Shown: positions 1 through 8,158 of the stretch, in pieces
Position numbering within the stretch: position 1 is the first letter of the stretch
Layout: each line of letters begins with the position of its first letter
NCBI RefSeq assembly: GCF_017916365.1
Contig: NZ_JAFMSU010000001.1
Span: forward strand, 1,827,028-1,891,027
Source: Rufibacter roseolus
GTDB lineage: Bacteria > Bacteroidota > Bacteroidia > Cytophagales > Hymenobacteraceae
Direction of reading: 5' to 3'
Length of the DNA stretch: 64,000 nucleotides
The notes under the pieces: model-generated
What the model was told of the DNA's origin: nothing
Database searches by the model: none
What the model saw: the letters and a program-made list of their open reading frames with translations, nothing else
Made by a program: the position numbers and the translations under genes

Positions 1-172
1 TCTCCCCTTGAGGGGAGATAAAGAGGGTGTTTACACAGGAGAGCACGCATTGCTGATTTACATTACCTTGTCACCCTTAGCTATCTTTTCTTTTCCGGAT
101 ATCTAACTTCTTACAGTTGGGAACGCCATGATCAGCAGGTGTAAACACCCTCTACGCTCCCCTCAAGGGGAT
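1..172. repeat. Intergenic element with inverted ends
   Basis: The first 36 bases (CTCCCCTTGAGGGGAG, then AGAGGGTGTTTACAC) recur as an inverted copy at about 139-172 (GTGTAAACACCCTCT, then CTCCCCTCAAGGGGA). The pair encloses about 100 bases with no open frame. It looks like a non-autonomous repeat element or a long hairpin. The left end touches the window edge, so its true boundary is unknown. The 85 bases from 173 to 257 hold only a half copy of the P40 palindrome (about 231-256), just past the stop codon of the next gene. Confidence 0.6.
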
Positions 173-257
173 AATCAGCTCGTAGTTGATACACTCGGAA
201 TTGGGATCAATCTTGATTTCTTTTCTGACCTATTTTCTAAAAAACAGCCCTAAAACA

Positions 258-800
258 CTACAAGGTAGAAGAGTCTAACCTAGTCCAGGTAATGGCGCCG
301 TTGTTCACGGCGTAACGTAGGAGCAGGTAACCGCCGTTGTGGCCGTCCTCAAAGTAGGCGAGGGCGTGGCGGTCGTTGAGGATTCTCACGTCCTGGATGG
401 CCATGGTGCCGCCGGCCGTGCCAGTGGTGGGGAGCAGGGATTTCTGCTTGCGCATCAAATCGTTCATGAGGTCGGCCTCGGGGTTCTTAAGCCCCTTGTT
501 TTTCAGGCGTTGCACCTCACCTTCGCTCAACGTGCCGATCTCCTCCTCAAATGAGGTAGACTCCGGTGGGGTGACTTTCTCCTCAGCCTCTGAGGGGATG
601 GTATCGGGTTGGGTAGACTGGGTAGGCACGCGGGGTTCAGCGGGAACGTTGTGGGTATAGCGGCGGACCTGCTGCTCCAGGTTGGTGATTTTCTCGTTGG
701 CCATGGCCAGTTGGCTCTCGGCCTGGCTTTGCTTCCAGTAGAAGAAGATGGCCAGGAACAACAGAAAGGCGATAACCAGCAGTAAAAGGGCGTTTTTCAT
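258..800 (-). CDS. Membrane-anchored hypothetical protein
   Basis: 180 residues, family not recognised. Residues 3-21 form one hydrophobic segment (ALLLLVIAFLLFLAIFFYW) right at the N-terminus. A heptad-like stretch follows (about 25-47, QAESQLAMANEKITNLEQQV), suggesting a short coiled coil. Residues 50-90 are rich in Pro, Thr and Glu and probably disordered. The C-terminal 60 residues look like a small folded beta domain (DVRILNDRHALAYFEDGHNG). A single-pass inner-membrane protein with its bulk on one side is the simplest reading. It stands alone on the minus strand; the next gene on that strand is more than 200 bases upstream and has its own terminator. No function can be assigned. Confidence 0.75.
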   Translation of the reverse strand: MKNALLLLVIAFLLFLAIFFYWKQSQAESQLAMANEKITNLEQQVRRYTHNVPAEPRVPTQSTQPDTIPSEAEEKVTPPESTSFEEEIGTLSEGEVQRLKNKGLKNPEADLMNDLMRKQKSLLPTTGTAGGTMAIQDVRILNDRHALAYFEDGHNGGYLLLRYAVNNGAITWTRLDSSTL

Positions 801-883
801 AAATCAGGAACGGATAAGGTCGGGTTGAACCTCGGTAAGATAAGACTTTTACTATATTCTGCAGAGGTGGGTTGTGCTTTTCT

Positions 884-919
884 GTTTCAGGGCTGTTTTT
901 ACCAAATCGGGCTTAAAAC
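884..919. repeat. P40 intergenic palindrome
   Basis: Imperfect inverted repeat GTTTCAGGGCTGTTTTT / AAATCGGGCTTAAAAC in the gap between two minus-strand genes. It is one member of the P40 family found across the window. Confidence 0.55.
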
Positions 920-930
920 AAAGGGCATGA

Positions 931-960
931 AAAAGCCCCTCCTGAACAGGAGAGGCTTTT
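931..960 (-). terminator. Rho-independent terminator
   Basis: Stem AAAAGCCCCTCCTG / CAGGAGAGGCTTTT with a two-base loop, followed by a T run on the minus strand. It lies about 50 bases past the stop of the E2 gene and ends that transcript. Confidence 0.75.
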
Positions 961-1007
961 TATACAGAGAGATCATTTTCAAATCTCCCAATCTACAAAT
1001 CTTCAAA

Positions 1008-2387
1008 TTAGATGCTGGTATTCGGGTCGAAGGCTTCCAGGTAATCGGCTACGCGACGCACGAACATGCCACCCAGGGAACCATCTACCACGCGGTGGTC
1101 ATAGGAGTGCGACAGGAACATGAACTGACGGATCCCGATCAAGTCGCCCTCAGGCGTCTCAATCACGGCAGGCTTCTTCTTGATGGCACCCACGGCCATG
1201 ATAGCCACCTGCGGCTGCATGATGATAGGCGTACCCATCACGTTGCCAAAAGAACCTACGTTGGAAATAGTGTAGGTAGGATCAGCCAGATCTGCCGGAG
1301 TCAGTTTGTTGATGCGGGCGCGGTTGGCCAAATCGTTCAGGCGCTTAGAGATGCCGTTCAGGTTCATCTGGTCAGCGTTGTGGATCACGGGCACAATCAG
1401 GTTTCCGGAAGGCAAAGCCACGGCCACCCCTATGTTGATGTCGCGCTTTTTGATGATTTTATCGCCGTCTACGCTTACGTTGATCATCGGGAAGTCTTTG
1501 ATGGCTTTCACGATGGCCTCGATGAAGATAGGCGTGAAAGTGAGGTTCTCGCCTTCGCGTTTCTTGTAAGCGTCTTTGGTTTTGTTCCGCCAGTTCACAA
1601 TGTTGGTCACATCGGCCTCAACAAAGGAAGTCACGTGCGGAGAGATACGCTTGCTGTCTACCATACGCTGGGAGATCATCTTGCGCATGCGATCCATCTC
1701 AATAATCTCTACGTTGCCGCTGTAAGACTGGGCCGGAGCTGTAGAAACCTGGGCCGCAGGGGCTACCGGAACAGCCTGTGGTTGCGGAGCGGCTTGCGGT
1801 TGCGGAGCCTGTACCTGAGGCGCTGGCGCTGCGGCTGGTTGGGCAGCAGGTGCCGTGCCGTTCTGGCGACTGGCTACATAATCAAGGATATCTTTTTTAG
1901 ACACGCGGCCTTCTTTGCCGGTACCCGGAATGTACTCCAGTTCCTGCATGCCAATGCCTTCTTCACGGGCGATGTTGAGCACCAGCGGAGAGTAGAAACG
2001 GCCGGAGGCGGGTTGCTCCAGGCGCTGGGTAGCATGGGCCGCAGCTTGCGGTGCTTCGACAGCTTGTGCTACCGGGGCTGCGCTGGCCTGGGCTACTGCA
2101 GGGGCTTCCTGCTGGGCCGGAGCCGAGGTGGCAGGCTGGTCATCGCCGCCGGTGCTGATGATGGCGATAGGTGCGCCTACGGCTACTACCTGGCCCTCTT
2201 GTACCAGAATCTCCTGCAGCACGCCGCCCTGGATGGCAGGCACCTCGGTGTCTACTTTATCAGTGGCTACTTCCAGAACAGACTCGTCTTGCTCAATGGT
2301 ATCACCTACTTGCTTCAACCATTTCAGCACGGTGCCTTCCATGATACTTTCGCCCATTTTGGGCATCACCATTTCTACAAGAGCCAT
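1008..2387 (-). CDS. Dihydrolipoamide acyltransferase (E2) of a 2-oxoacid dehydrogenase complex
   Basis: 459 residues with the full E2 layout. The N-terminal lipoyl domain (about 2-78) carries the lipoylated lysine K44 in TDKVDTEVP. An Ala/Pro/Gln-rich linker follows, then the peripheral subunit-binding domain (about 130-170, SPLVLNIAREEGIG and GRVSKKDIL), a second Ala/Pro/Gln linker and the catalytic acyltransferase domain (about 225-459). The active-site motif HSYDHRVVDG places the catalytic His at about 431 and Asp at about 435. E2 moves the acyl group from the E1-bound intermediate to CoA. The opening MPKMGES and the single lipoyl domain resemble branched-chain or 2-oxoglutarate E2 proteins, but sequence alone does not settle the substrate. 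No E1 or E3 gene is adjacent, so the gene is transcribed alone here. Confidence 0.93.
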   Translation of the reverse strand: MALVEMVMPKMGESIMEGTVLKWLKQVGDTIEQDESVLEVATDKVDTEVPAIQGGVLQEILVQEGQVVAVGAPIAIISTGGDDQPATSAPAQQEAPAVAQASAAPVAQAVEAPQAAAHATQRLEQPASGRFYSPLVLNIAREEGIGMQELEYIPGTGKEGRVSKKDILDYVASRQNGTAPAAQPAAAPAPQVQAPQPQAAPQPQAVPVAPAAQVSTAPAQSYSGNVEIIEMDRMRKMISQRMVDSKRISPHVTSFVEADVTNIVNWRNKTKDAYKKREGENLTFTPIFIEAIVKAIKDFPMINVSVDGDKIIKKRDINIGVAVALPSGNLIVPVIHNADQMNLNGISKRLNDLANRARINKLTPADLADPTYTISNVGSFGNVMGTPIIMQPQVAIMAVGAIKKKPAVIETPEGDLIGIRQFMFLSHSYDHRVVDGSLGGMFVRRVADYLEAFDPNTSI

Positions 2388-2551
2388 AGATAAGAGTATG
2401 TCAGTTTTTTTGGGTTATTGAGATCAGAATACCGCAGTCAGGACAGGGAGCCGGTTGGTGCAATGTTACAGAAAAACAGCGAATAATCACTGGAAAGCCG
2501 TAAGCGGTTCTCGGAACCTAACTGTTGTTAGGCAAATTTAGGCTTTTTTGT

Positions 2552-3814
2552 TTATTCCTCAACCCGCCGGCGTAAACTTTGCCTTACCAGGTCCAGGACT
2601 TGCAGCGAGGTGTACTCAATATTGAGCAGGCGGGTTTTGTTGTAGCTGATCTTGCGGGCCACGGTTTGGTGGGCATCGGCGTAGGCGATCCAGATGGTGC
2701 CCACGGGTTTATCAGGAGTGCCGCCGTCTGGCCCGGCAATGCCACTGGTAGAAATCCCTATGTGGGTTTTCAGAAGTTTGCGCACGCCTTCTGCCATGGC
2801 GCGTACGGTTTCCTCGCTCACGGCGCCATGGTTTTCCAGTGTCTCGGCAGGTACTCCTAGCTGGGCTTTCTTGACCTCGTTGCTGTATGCTACCACGCTG
2901 CCCAGAAAATACGCCGAACTGCCGGGTACGCTGGTGAGTTTATGGGCCACTAGGCCACCGGTGCAGCTCTCGGCGGTGGCAATAGTGAGGTTCTGCTCTT
3001 TCAGGAGTTGTCCGATGGCTTCCTCCAAGCTGACTTCGCCGTAGGCAAAGATGTGGTCTGGGATGAGCGCGGTTAGCTTGTCTACCTGTGCCTGAAGTTG
3101 GGCTTCCAGGTCTTGCCCGTTCTCAGAAAACCCGGTGAGGCGCAGGCGCACGCCGGCAAGGTAGGGCAAATACGCCAGCTTAAGGTTAGCCGGCAGGTTG
3201 TCTTCCCAATCGGCAATCGTCTCTGCCAGAAAAGACTCTCCAATCCCGATGGTCTGTACTACTTTATGGATAATCTGCGGCAGGGCAAAATGCTGTTGCA
3301 AATAGGGCAGTACCGTATCAGTAACCATGCGCTTCATCTCAAACGGCACGCCCGGCATAGACACAATTACGGTGTCCTGCTCCTGGAACAGCATGCCCGG
3401 CGCGGTGCCCAGCACATTGCGGATGGGCGTGCACGTAGCCGGCAGAAACGCCTGTTGGCGGTTCACTTCCAGCATGGGCCGGTTAAAGCGTTTGAAGATG
3501 CCTTCCACATCGTCCAGCGAAGGTTGGTGCAGTTGCAGATCGGTGTTGAAGTAGCGGGCCAGCGTGTGCTTGGTGAGGTCGTCTTTGGTGGGGCCCAAGC
3601 CGCCGGTGATGAGTACCACATCGGCGCGGGAGATGGCTTGGGTGAGGGCTTCCGTAATAGCGTCTGGGTTGTCTGAGATGCTGGTAATCTGCTTTACCCT
3701 GATGCCTATTTTACCCAGTTCCTGCCCCAACCAGGCAGAGTTGGTGTCTATCACCTGACCATACAGCAGCTCATCGCCGATGGTCATGATTTCTGCCGAT
3801 ATTTCCTTTTTCAT
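2552..3814 (-). CDS. cinA: CinA-family nicotinamide-nucleotide amidase / competence-damage protein
   Basis: 420 residues, the usual full length. The N-terminal MoaB/MogA-like domain (about 5-170) opens with IMTIGDELLYGQVIDTNSAW and has VVLITGGLGPTKDDLT. The C-terminal CinA domain (about 255-415) has TIATAESCTGGLVAHKLT and GISTSGIAGPDGGTPDKPVG. Family knowledge: the C-terminal domain deamidates nicotinamide mononucleotide in pyridine-nucleotide salvage, and the N-terminal domain of CinA proteins hydrolyses ADP-ribose-type substrates. Both halves look intact. The gene lies 164 bases upstream of the E2 gene on the same strand and is probably separately expressed. Confidence 0.93.
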   Translation of the reverse strand: MKKEISAEIMTIGDELLYGQVIDTNSAWLGQELGKIGIRVKQITSISDNPDAITEALTQAISRADVVLITGGLGPTKDDLTKHTLARYFNTDLQLHQPSLDDVEGIFKRFNRPMLEVNRQQAFLPATCTPIRNVLGTAPGMLFQEQDTVIVSMPGVPFEMKRMVTDTVLPYLQQHFALPQIIHKVVQTIGIGESFLAETIADWEDNLPANLKLAYLPYLAGVRLRLTGFSENGQDLEAQLQAQVDKLTALIPDHIFAYGEVSLEEAIGQLLKEQNLTIATAESCTGGLVAHKLTSVPGSSAYFLGSVVAYSNEVKKAQLGVPAETLENHGAVSEETVRAMAEGVRKLLKTHIGISTSGIAGPDGGTPDKPVGTIWIAYADAHQTVARKISYNKTRLLNIEYTSLQVLDLVRQSLRRRVEE

Positions 3815-3886
3815 TTATTTGGCTTGATTTATGCGTATGCCCTTTCAGACCATCGTTGATCAAAAGTAATAAACATGTACGCACGT

Positions 3887-4633
3887 ATGAAGAAACTTGT
3901 CTCCCCGTTATTTGTTTTGGGTAGCTTCATTTTAATCGGATTGACTTCCTGCACTACCGCGCAGATTGAGCAGGCCCTAGGCACTGTGGCGCAGCAGACC
4001 GGACAAACAACTCAGTCTGGAGCACTAACCCAATCTGAGGTGGCCTCGGGCCTGAAGCAGGCGCTCTCGCAAGGCATTAACAAAGGTGCTACGCAGGCTT
4101 CCCAAACCGATGGTTTCTATAAAAACAGCCTCATCAGGATTCCTTTTCCGCCGGATGTGCAGCGCGTGGAGAACACCCTCCGCACTTTAGGTTTAGGTTC
4201 TGAGGTGGATAAATTCGTGCTGACCCTGAACCGGGGCGCCGAGGATGCTGCCAAAAGCGCCGCCCCTATTTTCCTCAACGCCATCAAGCAACTTACCTTC
4301 AGCGATGTTTGGAACATCCTGCGCGGCGAGAAAGACGCGGCCACCCAGTATTTGAAGCGCACCACCACGAGTCAACTGACCTCCGCTTTCAGCCCAATCA
4401 TGCGCAACTCGCTGGACAAGGTGAACGCCACCAAATACTACTCTGAATTGGTGAACCGCTACAATAAGATCCCGCTGGTGAAGAAAGCCGATCCTAACCT
4501 GGAGTCTTATGCCACCCAGAAAGCCATTGATGGTCTGTTTACCCTGGTAGCCCAGGAAGAAGCCAACATCAGAGAAAACCCTATCGCCCGTACTACTGAG
4601 CTCCTTAAAAGGGTATTCGGGTCAAGACAATAA
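3887..4633 (+). CDS. DUF4197-type lipoprotein
   Basis: 248 residues from the ATG at 3887; another in-frame ATG at 3875 would add four residues. I prefer 3887 because MKKLVSPLFVLGSFILIGLTS is a regular lipoprotein signal, with the lipid cysteine at C22 (LTSCTTAQ). No acidic run follows the cysteine, so the protein probably stays in the periplasm. The mature part matches the DUF4197 pattern: LTQSEVASGLKQALSQGI, IRIPFPPDVQRVENTLRTLG, and FTLVAQEEANIRENPIART near the end. The function of this family is unknown. It is divergent from cinA and followed by a terminator, so it is a single-gene unit. Confidence 0.85.
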   Translation: MKKLVSPLFVLGSFILIGLTSCTTAQIEQALGTVAQQTGQTTQSGALTQSEVASGLKQALSQGINKGATQASQTDGFYKNSLIRIPFPPDVQRVENTLRTLGLGSEVDKFVLTLNRGAEDAAKSAAPIFLNAIKQLTFSDVWNILRGEKDAATQYLKRTTTSQLTSAFSPIMRNSLDKVNATKYYSELVNRYNKIPLVKKADPNLESYATQKAIDGLFTLVAQEEANIRENPIARTTELLKRVFGSRQ

Positions 4634-4650
4634 TTTGTAATAAACCGGTA

Positions 4651-4688
4651 GAAAAGGGAAGCTGTGCAAAACATGGCTTCCTTTTTTT
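4651..4688 (+). terminator. Rho-independent terminator
   Basis: Stem GGGAAGC / GCTTCC with flanking A and T runs (seven T) about 20 bases past the stop of the DUF4197-type gene. The rest of the gap (4689-5017) is AT-rich and holds a half copy of P40 at about 4931-4957. No gene is visible in it. Confidence 0.7.
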
Positions 4689-5017
4689 GTGCCTTTTACC
4701 TAAAGAAAGTCAATAACTTAAACTTAGCTAAAAGCCCAGGCTAGTATCCTGTTTAGGAGGGTAGTTAATAAGTTTTAAATCGGTAAAAGGTTGGTGGTGA
4801 GTTCGCTATAAGTTAGTCCTGCCTTTGGGATATTTTGAAATAATGACACAATCCAAAGCTTTCGCTTAGAAAGGCCGCAGTAATTAGGTTATTCTAAGAA
4901 TGGAAATTGGCATCTACTTTCCTTTCTACCTTTTTCTGAAAAAATAGGCTAAAAACGGGTAAACTTTCCCAACGCATGAGGGGTAAAAGGCAGGGAGTTC
5001 ATTTTCCCCTATTATCC

Positions 5018-6298
5018 ATGACTTATTCAAAACTGCCGTACCACCGGCTGGAGAACAAAGCTGATCTAGATATTCTGCTGGACGATATTGGTGATGCCCG
5101 CATTGTAATGCTGGGAGAGGCCTCGCACGGCACCTCTGAGTATTACGCCTGGCGCACCGCTATTTCCAAGCGTCTCATAGAGGAGAAAGGCTTCACCTTC
5201 ATCGCAGTGGAAGGCGACTGGCCAGACTGCTACCAGATAAACAAGTTCATCAGAGGTTACTGCAAACCCGGCACCAAGGTGTCTGACGTGCTCAAGCATT
5301 TCAACCGCTGGCCAACCTGGATGTGGGGTAACTGGGAAGTGGCGGCTCTGGTAGAATGGCTCAAAGAGAACAACGACCGGCCCAATACCACTAAGGTAGG
5401 TTTTTATGGTCTTGACGTGTACAGCCTCTGGGACTCTCTGAACCAGATCATGAAATACCTGGAGAAGAAGGATGGCCACGCCGTGAAAGCAGCCAAGGAG
5501 GCCTTCAAATGCTTCGAGCCCTACAGCTCAGACCCGCAGGAGTACGCCCGGGCCGTGGCCTACGTCTCAGAAGACTGCGAAGACGAGGTGCTTTCCATGC
5601 TGCAGGAACTGGGCAAACGCGAAAGAGGTGAACCCTCCAACGCAGAAGCTGTTTTCGATGCTGAGCAGAACGCGCTGGTGGCCGTGAACGCCGAGCGGTA
5701 CTACAAAGCCATGGTTCGCGGCGGCGGCAATTCATGGAATGTGCGCGACAACCACATGATGGAGACCCTCAACCGCCTGCTTGAATTCCACGGACCCGAT
5801 TCCAAGGCGATTATCTGGGAACACAACACCCACATAGGCGATGCCCGCTTCACCGATATGGCCCGCGCCGGCATGGTGAACATCGGCCAACTGGCCCGCG
5901 AGCAGTACGGCCGCGAGAACGTGTACCTGGCTGGTTTCGGGTCTTATGAAGGCTCCGTGATTGCCGGTGATTCCTGGGGCGCGCCCATGAAAAAGATGGA
6001 AGTGCCGCCCGCGCGCAAAGGCTCCTGGGAAGACTGGCTGCATAACCTTGGCGCCACTGACAAACTTTTACTTTCCAGGGAACTGCGCGAGATAACCGAA
6101 GTGCGCCAGCAACTAGATCACCGGGCCATTGGCGTGGTATATGACCCCAACCGCGAGAAGTACGGCAACTACGTACCCACCATCATCCCGGAGCGCTATG
6201 ATGCCTTCCTGTACCTGGATGAGACCGAGGCGCTTCGGCCCTTCATCGTCAAAACCAAAGAGAAAGAGCCACCAGAAATGTACCCGGCCAACGAATAA
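5018..6298 (+). CDS. Erythromycin esterase-like protein
   Basis: 426 residues from the ATG at 5018 (MTYSKLPYHRL). An in-frame ATG at 4976 would add 14 residues (RGKRQGVHFPLLS) unlike the family, so the later start is chosen. Near the N-terminus is VMLGEASHGTSEYYAWR, the Glu/His motif of the EreA/EreB-like superfamily, followed by IAVEGDWPDCYQIN. Further on come MWGNWEVAALVEWL and IIWEHNTHIGDARF, which supplies a second conserved His, then YLAGFGSYEGSVIAG. Only some members of this superfamily open the macrolide lactone; most chromosomal relatives have no known substrate. No signal peptide, so cytoplasmic. Resistance should not be inferred from the fold. It is a single gene with its own terminator. 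Confidence 0.88.
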   Translation: MTYSKLPYHRLENKADLDILLDDIGDARIVMLGEASHGTSEYYAWRTAISKRLIEEKGFTFIAVEGDWPDCYQINKFIRGYCKPGTKVSDVLKHFNRWPTWMWGNWEVAALVEWLKENNDRPNTTKVGFYGLDVYSLWDSLNQIMKYLEKKDGHAVKAAKEAFKCFEPYSSDPQEYARAVAYVSEDCEDEVLSMLQELGKRERGEPSNAEAVFDAEQNALVAVNAERYYKAMVRGGGNSWNVRDNHMMETLNRLLEFHGPDSKAIIWEHNTHIGDARFTDMARAGMVNIGQLAREQYGRENVYLAGFGSYEGSVIAGDSWGAPMKKMEVPPARKGSWEDWLHNLGATDKLLLSRELREITEVRQQLDHRAIGVVYDPNREKYGNYVPTIIPERYDAFLYLDETEALRPFIVKTKEKEPPEMYPANE

Positions 6299-6358
6299 AC
6301 ATATATGCCATTTCTCTGTTGTAAAACAGAATCTGCGCCATCTTACTACATATATGGG

Positions 6359-6384
6359 AAAGCCACCGCTTGGGTGGCTTTTTT
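6359..6384 (+). terminator. Rho-independent terminator
   Basis: AAAGCCACC / GGGTGGCTT hairpin with a four-base loop, followed by a run of T, 60 bases past the erythromycin-esterase-like stop. Confidence 0.8.
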
Positions 6385-6390
6385 CATTTC

Positions 6391-6429
6391 AGGCGTTTGA
6401 AGGCTGGTTTTAAGAAAAGAGGCTGAAAG
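6391..6429. repeat. P40 intergenic palindrome (degenerate copy)
   Basis: GCGTTTGAAGGCTGGTTTT / AAGAAAAGAGGCTGAAAG, a diverged P40 copy directly after the terminator. Confidence 0.4.
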
Positions 6430-6438
6430 TGGATGTTG

Positions 6439-6671
6439 TGTAGCGGCAGTCCCTTGTGGTTGCCCTTGCGGTAGCAGGAGCATGATGGTTCTTGATGTGC
6501 TTTCGTCATCCCCCTACCCCCTTCAAAGGGGGACGAAATGCGTGCTTGTTTCCTTTGTTTGATGGGCTTGGTAATCTGCTGTTGAAAGGCCTTTGCCGTT
6601 GTTGGTGTTATCACCAACAACCAAAATTTAGATGGAATGCGAAAGGGCAATCACAAGAGATTGCCCCTACA
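6439..6671. repeat. Inverted-repeat element, copy A (GGGCAATC type)
   Basis: The ends are inverted copies: GGCAGTCCCTTGTGGTTGCC at the left and GGGCAATCACAAGAGATTGC, then CCCTACA, at the right. Inside is a second palindrome (about 6509-6536, CCCCCTACCCCCTTCAAAGG) and a short TTGGTGTTATCACCAA hairpin (about 6602-6617). A related element lies at 46924-47108. No coding frame of note; it fills most of the gap between the esterase-like gene and the ABC gene (6386-6735). It looks like a non-autonomous mobile element. Confidence 0.65.
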
Positions 6672-6735
6672 TTCACCTATCGTGGCCTGTTTTGGTGCCA
6701 CTTTTTCCAAACAGCCCCTAAACGCCTCGGGCGAG

Positions 6736-7377
6736 TTACCCTCTTTTCCGTTCCGGGGCTTTGTAGTGGTATTCGTTGATGGGCAGTTGTTCGTCGCAGA
6801 AACTGTATTCGTGGGGTACGTTGGAGCCGATGATGACCAGGCGGTTCTGGCGGTTGCGGGCCAGGTGTTCCAGGTACCAGGCTACGCCAGCTTGGTCCAG
6901 GTTGGTGGTGGGCTCGTCCAGTAATAGGAGCGGGGTGTCTGAGTACAAGGCAAGGCCCAGTTTCAGGCGTTGTCGCATGCCCGAGGAGAAATCCCGTACT
7001 AATTTGTGTTTGGCGGCCTGGAGTTGCAGCAGATCGGGGAGCTGCTGGGGCGTGATGCCGCGCAGTTGTTTGAAACGGGTATGGAAATGGATCATCTCCT
7101 CCAGCGTGAATTCCTCCAGCAGATCCTGGTAAGGGGCCGCCATGGAAAGATAGCGGTACAGATCCTCCACTGGTATGGCTTTGCCGCCTATCTCATAAAA
7201 AACGGAACCCTCTGTAGGTAGCTGGTACCCACTCAGGATAGAAAGCAAAGTGGATTTCCCGGATCCATTGTGCCCCAGTACGGCATACGCCTTACCCAAG
7301 ACAAACTCATAGGACAGATTCCGGAAAATCCACTCGTAATTATAGCGCTTGCCTAAAGAGGAAAGCTTAATCTGCAT
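6736..7377 (-). CDS. ABC transporter ATP-binding protein
   Basis: 213 residues from the ATG at 7377 (MQIKLSSLGKRYNYEWIFRN). A longer frame reaches 7422, but its extra 15 residues lie inside lpxA and do not resemble an ABC N-terminus. Walker A is GHNGSGKSTLLSILSG, the signature is FSSGMRQRLKLGLAL and Walker B is LLLLDEPTTNLD, so the ATPase should be active. The start overlaps the lpxA stop by 11 bases, so the two are translationally coupled at the end of the lipid A operon. No permease gene is nearby. It could energise an envelope-lipid or exporter complex encoded elsewhere, or serve a non-transport role; neither is shown here. Confidence 0.85.
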   Translation of the reverse strand: MQIKLSSLGKRYNYEWIFRNLSYEFVLGKAYAVLGHNGSGKSTLLSILSGYQLPTEGSVFYEIGGKAIPVEDLYRYLSMAAPYQDLLEEFTLEEMIHFHTRFKQLRGITPQQLPDLLQLQAAKHKLVRDFSSGMRQRLKLGLALYSDTPLLLLDEPTTNLDQAGVAWYLEHLARNRQNRLVIIGSNVPHEYSFCDEQLPINEYHYKAPERKRG

Positions 7378-8158
7378 CTCTCTGGTAACCTTTGATAATG
7401 CCCCGGCCAGAGTTGCGCACAAAGTTCACAATCTCATCACGCTCTGTGCTGGGCGCTAAGTCAATCTCAATCTTCTCCACCGCAGAGGCCGTGTTCAAGC
7501 CACTCATGAAGAGGATGCGGTAAATCTGCTGGATGTCGTTGATTTGCTCGTTTGAGAAGCCTCTGCGGCGCAGGCCAATAGAGTTCACGCCCGCATAGGA
7601 CAACGGCTCACGCGCGGCCTTGATGAACGGAGGCACGTCTTTGCGCACCAAAGATCCGCCGGACACCATGGCATGCGCCCCGATGCTCACAAACTGGTGT
7701 ACCGCCGAGGTGCCACCAATAAACACGTGGTCATGGATCACAATGTGGCCGGCCAACTGCACGCCGTTGGCCACAATCACGTTGTTGCCGATGATGCAGT
7801 CATGCGCCACGTGCACGTACGCCATAATGAGGCAATTGGAGCCAATAGCGGTGGTGTTCTTGTCCAGCGCGGTGCCCCGATTCAAAGTCACGCACTCTCT
7901 GATGATGGTATTGTCCCCAATGGAGACGGTAGAGGGCTCTCCTTTGTATTTGAGGTCCTGCGGTGGGGCAGAGATCACCGCACCCGGGAAAATCTGACAG
8001 TTCTTCCCTATGCGCGCACCTTCCATAATGGTCACATTGGGGCCAATCCAGGTGCCTTCGCCAATCTCCACGTTTTTAGAGATGGTGGTAAAAGGCTCCA
8101 CCACAACGTTGGTGGCGATTTTGGCTTCTGGGTGGATGTAAGCTAGTGGCTGGTTCAT
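7367..8158 (-). CDS. lpxA: Acyl-ACP--UDP-N-acetylglucosamine O-acyltransferase
   Basis: 263 residues, normal length. It catalyses the first step of lipid A synthesis, moving a 3-hydroxyacyl chain from ACP to O3 of UDP-GlcNAc in the cytoplasm. The left-handed beta-helix hexapeptide repeats run over residues 1-185 (IHPEAKIATNVVVEPFTTIS onward). The catalytic histidine is H119 in YVHVAHDCIIGNN, matching H125 of the E. coli enzyme. The C-terminal helical part has GLRRRGFSNEQINDIQQIYR. The start overlaps the lpxC/fabZ stop by four bases (ATGA), and the 3' end overlaps the ABC gene. This is the third gene of lpxD - lpxC/fabZ - lpxA - ABC. Confidence 0.97.
   Translation of the reverse strand: MNQPLAYIHPEAKIATNVVVEPFTTISKNVEIGEGTWIGPNVTIMEGARIGKNCQIFPGAVISAPPQDLKYKGEPSTVSIGDNTIIRECVTLNRGTALDKNTTAIGSNCLIMAYVHVAHDCIIGNNVIVANGVQLAGHIVIHDHVFIGGTSAVHQFVSIGAHAMVSGGSLVRKDVPPFIKAAREPLSYAGVNSIGLRRRGFSNEQINDIQQIYRILFMSGLNTASAVEKIEIDLAPSTERDEIVNFVRNSGRGIIKGYQRDAD

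Noticed and set aside
825-2393. Long open frame of 522 residues on the plus strand opposite the E2 gene
   Set aside because: It is antisense to a clear E2 gene, is His- and Arg-rich as expected for a reverse frame of GC-rich coding DNA, and resembles no family.
5018-6298. Macrolide resistance determinant
   Set aside because: Only superfamily motifs are seen; most chromosomal members have no shown action on macrolides, and no mobile context surrounds it.
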